Below, in pieces: positions 1 through 5,486 of a stretch of 9,378 nucleotides of DNA (its first letter is position 1; every line of letters begins with the position of its first letter). The DNA is from an uncultured bacterium. GTDB taxonomy: Bacteria > Bacteroidota > Bacteroidia > Bacteroidales > JACABE01. The translations under genes and the position numbers were made by a program. The stretch is taken from contig CAIWDQ010000361.1 of assembly GCA_903911455.1 (NCBI GenBank), positions 1 to 9,378 of the forward strand, given 5' to 3'. The notes beneath the pieces are model-generated. The model had not been told where the DNA came from and made no database searches. It saw nothing but the letters and a program-made list of their open reading frames with translations.

Positions 1-16
1 ACTTCGCATATCATCT

Positions 17-45
17 AACTTTGCACCACTGCTACAAACTAAGAC
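17..45 (-). repeat. 29-bp repeat, copy 2 (after the 280-aa gene)
   Basis: Second copy of the element at 1084-1112, differing at three positions (23, 26 and 42 in this copy). It begins 26 bp after the stop codon of the 280-aa gene, almost the same distance as copy 1 from its own gene. Sequence further downstream (1-16) is not clearly alike, and the window ends before a larger element could be judged. Confidence 0.8.
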
Positions 46-71
46 CAACTGGGTGTTAAATTATATATTTC

Positions 72-914
72 CTATTTTCTTAAAAGTCTATTTGTCCAAT
101 TTGATTCCAGTTTCTCTAATTGTTTTTTATTAATTCCTTTTCTATTATAATACTTTTTATATTCTGAATTATTTAAAAAGAAATACATTTTCAATGCTAA
201 ATTAATACTTTTTATTCCATTAAGTCTATAAGTTTCATTAAAAGCTCTTAATTTATTAAGTTTCCCAGTTTTTAACTTTGCATTTGCTGCACTTTTTATA
301 TCAAAAGGAGGTAAATCCTCTAAACGTACAGCTTCTGCCCATAATAAATCTATTAATATTAAACATCTACGACGAATACCATCATGATAAATTAGCCAAT
401 CCTGTAATTCTTTTCTAACTCTTGAATGTTTATAATCTAATTCATATCCATTTAAAGTCTCATTATATTTTGTATCTAATAATATTCTTAATGGTTTACC
501 ATGCCGCAATAATTCAGTTCCAAAAATTGAATAAGCATCAGAAACATATAATTGTCCTTGCAATACTTGATAACAAATCTCACTTAGAAGTCCACAAACA
601 ATTTGTATACTTTCATTTGCCCATATAGTTGGTTTTTCAAGTTGAGTCGCATCAACTAAATTTTTAAGAATTTTATGAACATCTTCATCAATGACTTGAT
701 AATATTCTTCCTGATTTCGACCTATAAAAATAACTTTACCCCAATATCTTCTATATTCTTGCCAACGTTTTCTATATTCAATTACTAGTTCAAGTCTAGT
801 TTGTTTTTTTTGAGCAATAAGTACAAAAACTTGTGCTAAACCAACAATAACTAATAATCCAGTTGCTATAGCAGTAATTATTGAGCTATTAATATAATTA
901 GATAAATTCATCAT
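72..914 (-). CDS. Membrane-anchored protein of unknown family
   Basis: I do not recognise this 280-aa protein. One hydrophobic segment lies at about 11-34 (SIITAIATGLLVIVGLAQVF and onward), with no cleavage site, followed at once by basic residues (KKQTR), so it is probably a single-pass protein with a large, mostly helical domain in the cytoplasm. Visible landmarks are YRKRWQEYRRYWGKVIFIGRN (47-67), rich in Arg and Trp, LQDWLIYHDGIRRRCLILIDLLWAEAVR (170-197) and a strongly basic C-terminus. Cys residues are few and there is no nucleotide-binding or nuclease motif I can identify. Start: ATG at 914, with a second ATG at 911; either would serve. A single membrane segment joined to a helical cytoplasmic domain is a common layout for effector or sensor parts of defence systems, but here that is inference from position only. 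The gene is framed by the two copies of the 29-bp repeat and may be a cassette of its own. Confidence 0.75.
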   Translation of the reverse strand: MMNLSNYINSSIITAIATGLLVIVGLAQVFVLIAQKKQTRLELVIEYRKRWQEYRRYWGKVIFIGRNQEEYYQVIDEDVHKILKNLVDATQLEKPTIWANESIQIVCGLLSEICYQVLQGQLYVSDAYSIFGTELLRHGKPLRILLDTKYNETLNGYELDYKHSRVRKELQDWLIYHDGIRRRCLILIDLLWAEAVRLEDLPPFDIKSAANAKLKTGKLNKLRAFNETYRLNGIKSINLALKMYFFLNNSEYKKYYNRKGINKKQLEKLESNWTNRLLRK

Positions 915-945
915 TTTTTGAAATTTCTATTCTTTTTTAAATACC

Positions 946-953
946 CAAACTAA
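946..953 (-). promoter_or_regulatory. Weak -7 box candidate for the 280-aa gene
   Basis: On the minus strand this reads TTAGTTTG, one base off TAnnTTTG, 31 bp upstream of the ATG at 914. No -33 TTTG is found at the right distance. In DNA this AT-rich such a match is expected often by chance, so it is only a suggestion that the gene has its own promoter downstream of the palindrome. Confidence 0.25.
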
Positions 954-991
954 TCAACAATTAACTTATTTATTTCTTCATTATCCTCTTT

Positions 992-1011
992 ATTGTAGTT
1001 TAAACTACAAT
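992..1011. repeat. 20-bp perfect palindrome
   Basis: ATTGTAGTTT is followed directly by its reverse complement AAACTACAAT, giving a perfect 20-bp palindrome without a spacer. It lies 78 bp upstream of the ATG of the 280-aa gene and 126 bp downstream of the ATPase stop. A dimeric regulator site is the simplest reading. It lacks a loop and a T-tract, so it is not a good terminator. Confidence 0.8.
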
Positions 1012-1083
1012 TTATATATGCGATTTGCAAACTTCGAACCTTTGTTACATTCTACGAACAACAAGGGAGGTCTTTTTATCCCA

Positions 1084-1112
1084 AACTTTCCATCACTGCT
1101 ACAAACTACGAC
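1084..1112 (-). repeat. 29-bp repeat, copy 1 (after the RloC-like gene)
   Basis: This copy matches positions 17-45 at 26 of 29 bases, in the same orientation, with core CACTGCTACAAACTA on the plus strand. It begins 25 bp after the stop codon of the ATPase gene. Degenerate relatives of the CAAACTACGA part occur nearby as CAAACTTCGAAC (1028-1039) and CATTCTACGAAC (1048-1059), so the whole 1028-1112 stretch may be one larger repetitive element. Confidence 0.8.
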
Positions 1113-1137
1113 TAAATTAATAATTTAAATTTTACAG

Positions 1138-3462
1138 CTAAATAAGCTGTATTAGTTTTAATGTTCTTTCACAATAGTTTCTTAATTCAGCATCTGTTAC
1201 AGGTTCGCTGTCTGAATTTGTGTTATGTCGATGGTGATATTTTTTTGAGTAATCATTAATGTCTGTTAGTTCAACAACTTCAGGGAGAAGTCTATGGTAT
1301 GGATCTGTTGTTGTTGAATTTCTTACTTTGTCAATGAAGTTTCCAAGCCATTCGGAAGGCAATAAAAGGTCAAAAAACTTTAGATGGAAATAACTTTCTA
1401 AGGCTGGTCTTAAACACCTTGCAATATTTCGCCTTTCTTGGTCTGTAAAACAGCCACTTGTTAAGTAGTTTTTAATTGCTGTACTGTCTTTTAAAACACT
1501 TGATAAAGTTTCATTGTCAATATAATACTCCACAATACAAGCAGTGTTACCTATAAACTCAATTTTACTGCATTGATTTGTCAAGTTAATTTGATTTGTA
1601 CTTTTCCAGAATTCGCCTGCAAAAATGATGTTATGTGTTAGTACAAATAGCTGTTTTGATCGTTGGGCAAAGTGCAATAATTTGGAAATAGTTGTTGATT
1701 TTCTATTGAGGTCAAAGCTTGATACGGGGTCGTCAAAAACAATTATTTTATCTTGTATATTCCCGTCAACTTCCAGTTTTGTTAGAAAAAATGCTAATGC
1801 TAGTGCACTTTTATCTCCTTCACTCAATGAGTATTTGAATGTTGAATAAAGTGGTTTGTCTTCAAGTATAATTTCATTTCCATTTATGTGGAGTGCATAT
1901 TTTATCATTGGCTCTTTACTGCTTCCAACATATACACTATCCAATCCTCGAATTTCAAGATAAGGAGCAAAAGCCTGAAGATATTGATTAATTTTTGTCG
2001 AATAGCTTGCGAAAATTGTTGTTGAATAATTGTCAAGCAATAACTGTTTTGCGTCCTTCTCTGTTTTAAGTGCTGTAACAGCTGAATTGTATGTTGTTAG
2101 GCTTGTACAAAGCCCATCAATAGTCGTATCACTTCGTTTCTTAATTGCTTTTAACTTCTTTAAATCAGTTTCGAGTTGAATTAAGTTGGGTTGACTTTGA
2201 GCCTTTGTGGTAGCAATTGATGCGATGTAAGCGGAGATATGAATATTAAAGTTGATTATTTTTTGATTGAACTCTTCAACAATGGTATGAAAAAGCGAAA
2301 CGCTTGAAGCATCTTGCGATTTAATAGGGTTTTCTGACTTTATCGTTAATATCTCTTTTATTGCATCAAATGCAGAAACAAATGCATCTTTTTCATGAAT
2401 GATGGAAGCGAGAACAGGAGGATTTTGTATGTGAACCTTCCAAAATTCAATTAAATTTATATTTTCTTTAATCTTGTTTTCTATTCCTAAAAATTGTGCT
2501 TCAATGTTAAAGTTTGAAATTGCTATTCGTTGTTCTTTCAATTTTTCAAGTAGTCGATTGTATTCTTCGTTGAAGTATTGTTTATAAGCTTCAATTATTT
2601 CTATTGTGTTTTCAAAAGGTCGTAAGCAAAAGGGGCAATCATTATCTTTTATAGCTTCGTAACCTTGTTTAATCCATTGCTCAGACTTTCCATCCATTGA
2701 AAGATATTCCTTGTGTTTATTGAATTTAGCAAGATATGTTTCTGAAATATTGTCTATTGATTGGCTTAATGCTGTTTCCAGAATATATGTGTCGAATGGA
2801 AGAGTAAGTAATGGAATTAAATTTAAAGATGACTTAGATTGAATCGTTTGAAAACTCTTTGCGGTTAATATTTCTTTGTCTTTAAGTGCTATTTTATTAT
2901 CTATGTCAGAATCTATTTGAATATTTGTAAATGCTGCGGCAGTGAATGCTTTGTCAATAGCAAGTTCAATTTTTTCTGTAGTTTCCTTTATAGTTTTCCC
3001 TCCGTTTTGAATTCTGTCCTTAATGGATTGAATATCTAATTTTAAAGCTATTCCTTGTTGACCGAATATTACTTCAAATAGGTTTTTCTTATGTGAGGTT
3101 TGTATTTCTAATCCAGTGTAAATATTCTCATTAATAAAATGAATATCAAAAATCTCAATATTGGGATAGTGATTATCCCAGGCTGTAGCATTGAACGTTC
3201 TTTTTGGATTTGTCGTATTGTCTGTTAATATTTCCACAGTTTGATTAACAGTTCTGTCAAATGCTCTTTTTTTAGGAAGTAATGAGTTGTCTCCTTTTAA
3301 AGAATTTAAAATTAAAGCAATTGTAGTTTTTCCACTACCATTTTCACCGTAGATGAGATTTATTTTTTCAAAATCAGTTGTCCTGTGTCCAGTAGGAACA
3401 GTGCTATGATCATAGTTTAGAAACTTACCTGTCCCGTGAATCTTTATAAATTTTTTTATCAT
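1138..3462 (-). CDS. RloC-like AAA ATPase, candidate tRNA anticodon nuclease
   Basis: A 774-aa SMC/Rad50-style ATPase with long internal helical arms. Walker A is GENGSGKT (39-46); the zinc-hook CPFC (276-279) sits in the helical middle (about 230-480); the ABC signature is LSEGDK (546-551); Walker B is IIVFDDPVSSFD (573-584, Asp577 and Asp578); and the switch histidine is in LFVLTHN (His610). The C-terminal 130 residues contain ARCLRPALES, i.e. Arg685-x3-Glu689, and a later His743/His744/His746 cluster. This resembles the Arg-x3-Glu...His triad of the PrrC/RloC anticodon nucleases (Arg320, Glu324, His356 in E. coli PrrC). The zinc hook separates RloC from PrrC. Known RloC cuts tRNA at the wobble base after DNA damage signals and is often near type I restriction genes; here the nearest restriction gene is type IIG. 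ATPase assignment is firm, RNase activity is inferred. The ATG lies between two A7 tracts; no Shine-Dalgarno sequence is evident. Confidence 0.8.
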   Translation of the reverse strand: MIKKFIKIHGTGKFLNYDHSTVPTGHRTTDFEKINLIYGENGSGKTTIALILNSLKGDNSLLPKKRAFDRTVNQTVEILTDNTTNPKRTFNATAWDNHYPNIEIFDIHFINENIYTGLEIQTSHKKNLFEVIFGQQGIALKLDIQSIKDRIQNGGKTIKETTEKIELAIDKAFTAAAFTNIQIDSDIDNKIALKDKEILTAKSFQTIQSKSSLNLIPLLTLPFDTYILETALSQSIDNISETYLAKFNKHKEYLSMDGKSEQWIKQGYEAIKDNDCPFCLRPFENTIEIIEAYKQYFNEEYNRLLEKLKEQRIAISNFNIEAQFLGIENKIKENINLIEFWKVHIQNPPVLASIIHEKDAFVSAFDAIKEILTIKSENPIKSQDASSVSLFHTIVEEFNQKIINFNIHISAYIASIATTKAQSQPNLIQLETDLKKLKAIKKRSDTTIDGLCTSLTTYNSAVTALKTEKDAKQLLLDNYSTTIFASYSTKINQYLQAFAPYLEIRGLDSVYVGSSKEPMIKYALHINGNEIILEDKPLYSTFKYSLSEGDKSALALAFFLTKLEVDGNIQDKIIVFDDPVSSFDLNRKSTTISKLLHFAQRSKQLFVLTHNIIFAGEFWKSTNQINLTNQCSKIEFIGNTACIVEYYIDNETLSSVLKDSTAIKNYLTSGCFTDQERRNIARCLRPALESYFHLKFFDLLLPSEWLGNFIDKVRNSTTTDPYHRLLPEVVELTDINDYSKKYHHRHNTNSDSEPVTDAELRNYCERTLKLIQLI

Positions 3463-3509
3463 TTTTTTATGAATATGTTTTACATAATGATACTTATTTC
3501 CTCTTTAAC

Positions 3510-3581
3510 TTAATTTCCTATTAATCCGTATCTGTTCCATTCTCTCCTAAAATCTTTCACCCCATTCAAAACATCTCCCCC
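3510..3581 (-). other. Possible frameshifted 3' extension of the 145-aa gene
   Basis: From the G5 run onward the -1 frame reads GDVLNGVKDF then RREWNRYGLIGN before TAA, with no stop over about 22 codons in a stretch that is less AT-rich than typical gaps here. One extra G in the run would join this tail to the 145-aa frame. Ribosomal slippage, a recent deletion, phase variation or a sequencing error would all look the same from this one sequence. Chance openness over 22 codons is not negligible, hence the modest confidence. Confidence 0.4.
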
Positions 3582-4003
3582 TGATAACCCTCAATAGCTT
3601 TAAACTTCATCAAACTCCCTCTAAAAGCTTCCAATTTCTCATTATCCAAAGGAAGTTTATTTATCTTACTGTAGTCTTCAATGTTTCTATGAATAAATAT
3701 AAACCAAACTAAAAAGCTAAGTTCTTTAAAGGTCAGTTTAGTTTCATCTGTTTTGTAAATGCCATTTATAAACTTCTCACAAAGCTGACTAACTAAAAAC
3801 CATACTTCACTCGATTTATATCTTAAATAGATATGAACTGTTTTCACCATCCATCTAATATCTCTAGATATGCAAGAGTTAGTTTTGACATTAATTTCAT
3901 CAGATTTCTCTTGTAAGAAATCAATAGGCGAGTACTTATAAAAAGCGAAAATACTCAATGCTTCTTCTTTAGTTAAATATATAGATTCTTGGTTCATTTT
4001 CAT
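3566..4003 (-). CDS. Unrecognised 145-aa protein, possibly frameshifted at its end
   Basis: I do not recognise the family. The product is soluble, predicted mostly helical, with YLTKEEALSIFAFYKYSPIDFL near the N-terminus (9-30), a basic patch SRDIRWMVKTVHIYLRYK (46-63), and an aromatic-rich hydrophobic helix LSFLVWFIFIHRN (95-107). No catalytic motif, zinc site or signal peptide is visible, and the hydrophobic helix is too short and charged at its ends to be a clear membrane segment. The annotated end, QGEMF, follows a G5 run (minus strand, 3577-3581). Reading one base back there continues open for 22 codons to a TAA at 3510-3512 and yields protein-like sequence ending DFRREWNRYGLIGN. So the true protein may be about 167 aa, or the gene may be a slipped version. 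It lies between the DUF3800 module and the RloC-like gene and could belong with either. Confidence 0.65.
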   Translation of the reverse strand: MKMNQESIYLTKEEALSIFAFYKYSPIDFLQEKSDEINVKTNSCISRDIRWMVKTVHIYLRYKSSEVWFLVSQLCEKFINGIYKTDETKLTFKELSFLVWFIFIHRNIEDYSKINKLPLDNEKLEAFRGSLMKFKAIEGYQGEMF

Positions 4004-4151
4004 TATTCTAGTAATTTATTGTTTTCGCTAACAAAGATTTCATTTATAAAATTGTTAAATAACTATTCCAAAACTTATATTTTTTCAATAATAAATTGTT
4101 AAAATTTATTAAAATTCATGCTTGCTATTCTTATTTCTTAAAAATGAATTG

Positions 4152-4159
4152 TACTTTTG
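4152..4159 (+). promoter_or_regulatory. Plus-strand Bacteroidota -7 box (TACTTTTG)
   Basis: TACTTTTG matches TAnnTTTG exactly and is followed by CAC, giving the TTTGCA context common at Bacteroidota starts. The -33 side is weak: the nearest upstream TTG (4122-4124) is 27 bp away, longer than the usual spacing of about 19-23. Transcription would begin near 4163-4167 and run rightwards, against the flanking minus-strand genes. Confidence 0.45.
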
Positions 4160-4165
4160 CACTGC

Positions 4166-4238
4166 TCATCTTTCCACATTAGGAAGAAGGAGTTTCGAGG
4201 CTCGATATATCCAGATATATACCGAGCCTTGCGTTTTT
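4166..4238 (+). ncRNA. Candidate small RNA of about 70 nt
   Basis: The segment between the plus-strand -7 box and the hairpin/T-tract has no convincing open reading frame and would give an RNA of about 70 nt: a short 5' single-stranded part containing the purine run GGAAGAAGGAG (4181-4191), then a long hairpin and U-tail. Its 3' end overlaps the last bases of the BECR-like gene in antisense. I do not recognise it as any known RNA family. It could equally be the leftover promoter and attenuator of a plus-strand gene lost when this island was built. Confidence 0.35.
4196..4238 (+). terminator. Rho-independent terminator, plus strand
   Basis: AGGCTCG (4198-4204) pairs perfectly with CGAGCCT (4223-4229). 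Inside it ATATAT pairs with ATATAT around a CCAG loop (4211-4214), with a two-base bulge on the 3' side, and the outer pairs C4196-G4231 and G4197-T4230 extend the stem. The sequence then continues into T5 (4234-4238). The T-tract is only on the plus-strand exit; on the minus strand the stem is followed by CGAAACTCC, so it is a poor terminator for the BECR-like gene, whose stop codon it touches. Confidence 0.7.
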
Positions 4239-4776
4239 ATAGCACTTCATTTAATTTCTTCTTTAATTTCTTTTGCATTGTTTTATGTCCATATTCTTTA
4301 TTAAGATAATACGCACTTAAAAGATAATAATCATTTCCACTTCTCTGCGGCTCTAATACAATTACATATTCTTCTTTCAAATCATAAATATAAGTATTAG
4401 TTACATCTTTCCGTTTTTTTAAATCTCTCTCAATAATACTAAATATTTCGATATTATCTTTTTTGGTTTCTTCTATATGATATTTAATCCAATGCAAACG
4501 CATTGACCTATCCTTCTCAAATATCCTTTTCTTAAAAAATGTGCCGTCAGCGTTTGTTTCAACAATTTCTTCACGTGTTAAATGATTGAACAATGTGCTC
4601 ATTGTAGCTTCCCCATCTATCAAAATCGGATGTATTTGCTTTAATCTAAATTTAAAGTTAACATTACGTTCAATATCCCTATTAAAAACCCCTCTTAAAG
4701 AATTTGTTCTTGCATGATTTGCCAAATGTAATATATCCAGAAGATCTGGATAAACCTTTAGTAAGTTTGTAGGCAT
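4237..4776 (-). CDS. Putative BECR-fold (colicin D/E5-RelE-like) RNase
   Basis: A 179-aa basic soluble protein with no family I can name with certainty. Its C-terminal half has the layout of the phage/bacterial BECR nucleases: DRSMRLHWIKYHIEE (89-103), a helix with Arg93, His95 and Lys98 that resembles the RxxRLxWI helix of those domains, a variable stretch, then paired strands YVIVLEPQ (137-144) and YYLLSAYYL (150-158), matching the usual 'yvvvl...yyLlTAy' ending, followed by a Lys-rich tail (160-176). The N-terminal 80 residues, with ANHARTNSLRGVFNRD, are helical and unassigned; they could hold the partner- or target-binding part. It starts 5 bp after the DUF3800 stop, so the two are almost certainly cotranscribed and perhaps cotranslated. 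If the fold call is right, it would cut RNA and may need to be kept in check by a partner. It could instead be a non-catalytic relative. The 3' end touches the T-tract of a plus-strand terminator. Confidence 0.5.
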   Translation of the reverse strand: MPTNLLKVYPDLLDILHLANHARTNSLRGVFNRDIERNVNFKFRLKQIHPILIDGEATMSTLFNHLTREEIVETNADGTFFKKRIFEKDRSMRLHWIKYHIEETKKDNIEIFSIIERDLKKRKDVTNTYIYDLKEEYVIVLEPQRSGNDYYLLSAYYLNKEYGHKTMQKKLKKKLNEVL

Positions 4777-4781
4777 ATTAG

Positions 4782-5450
4782 TTATTTTAAATCAATAAAG
4801 AATAAATTAAATTTATCTGCATTTAAAGGAGTCGAACGCGTTAATTCTATTTTTGTATGTGTTTCAATTTTATGAATCAGATTGTTTTTTGCTGTTACTG
4901 TATTTAATTCTCTTAATCTATAATTAACAGCCCCCATTATTAAGTCAGAAAGTTGTAACAAATAGCTTTCATGTGATCTTATAAACTGAATATTTCGTAT
5001 TGCTTTGCTATTATTAAGAATATCTGATAATTTTTTTAATTTTTTCTGACTACATGTATCTTTTATGTCTAAGTAAATATTATAAACATACTCAGGTCTA
5101 ATTTTATGAAATAATAATTGGTAATACATTTGGAAATAAAAATCAGAATATGTAAAATCTAATCTTGATTCATCTATTTGAGACTTGTCAACTATTACTG
5201 CACGAAAATTAATATCAGTTGCAAAAAAATATTCAATAACATCCGAATAAAAAGGATATTGTGATTTAGAAACGTTACTCCATTTTATTTCCCCTTTAAA
5301 TTTGTGTTTTGCTTTTAGCATTTTAAAATGTTCGTTATGCTGTTTTAATTGATTATAAGCAGTACTTATGTAAGCTATAATCATATATGGCATGCCGTCA
5401 TTTTGTAAATGTGTACTTTCGTCGCAATATATATTAAAAGTTTTATTCAT
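4782..5450 (-). CDS. DUF3800 domain protein
   Basis: The protein starts with FNIYCDEST (Asp10, Glu11, Ser12), the N-terminal hallmark of DUF3800, and carries the other family landmarks: GEIKW (Glu54), YLDIKD (Asp128) and the C-terminal SHESYLLQLSDLIMGAVNYR block (159-178, Asp169), which corresponds to the usual LQLADLIxGA motif. At 222 aa it is about normal length and looks complete. The spacing of the acidic residues (10, 54, 128, 169) on alternating strands and helices would fit an RNase H-like metal site, but that is my inference; the biochemical role of the family is not something I can state. DUF3800 genes are often found in defence and mobile regions. It is the middle gene of the operon, 36 bp after the restriction gene and 5 bp before the BECR-like gene, so joint action with the latter is likely. 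No membrane segment or signal peptide. Confidence 0.85.
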   Translation of the reverse strand: MNKTFNIYCDESTHLQNDGMPYMIIAYISTAYNQLKQHNEHFKMLKAKHKFKGEIKWSNVSKSQYPFYSDVIEYFFATDINFRAVIVDKSQIDESRLDFTYSDFYFQMYYQLLFHKIRPEYVYNIYLDIKDTCSQKKLKKLSDILNNSKAIRNIQFIRSHESYLLQLSDLIMGAVNYRLRELNTVTAKNNLIHKIETHTKIELTRSTPLNADKFNLFFIDLK

Positions 5451-5465
5451 TCTTGAATTTTTATT

Positions 5466-5486
5466 TTCGTAATTCGTAATTCGTAA
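5466..5486. repeat. Three tandem TTCGTAA heptamers between two operon genes
   Basis: TTCGTAA occurs three times head to tail (5466-5472, 5473-5479, 5480-5486), directly abutting the stop codon of the restriction gene and filling most of the 36-bp gap before the DUF3800 start. The unit is perfect in all three copies. It could vary in number by replication slippage, which would change the spacing between the two genes. I have an unverified impression that similar heptamer runs occur between genes in other Bacteroidota. No function is evident. Confidence 0.85.

Noticed and set aside
1065..1082. GGGA...TCCC hairpin as the terminator of the RloC-like gene
   Set aside because: Only four base pairs with a ten-base loop, and on the minus strand no T-tract follows the stem.
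17..1112. Repeat copies as integron attC sites
   Set aside because: Cassette-like placement made this attractive, but I could not find paired RYYYAAC and GTTRRRY core sites or the inverted inner pair around either copy, and no integrase gene is in the window.
4032..4039. AATCTTTG (minus strand) as a promoter for the 145-aa gene
   Set aside because: It is one mismatch from TAnnTTTG, but no -33 TTTG lies at a suitable distance, and one-mismatch boxes are frequent in this AT-rich DNA.
4122..4304. 60-codon plus-strand open frame
   Set aside because: It runs through the promoter box and the terminator hairpin and then into the antisense of the BECR-like gene. It has no recognisable protein features, and its start is not a plausible translation start.
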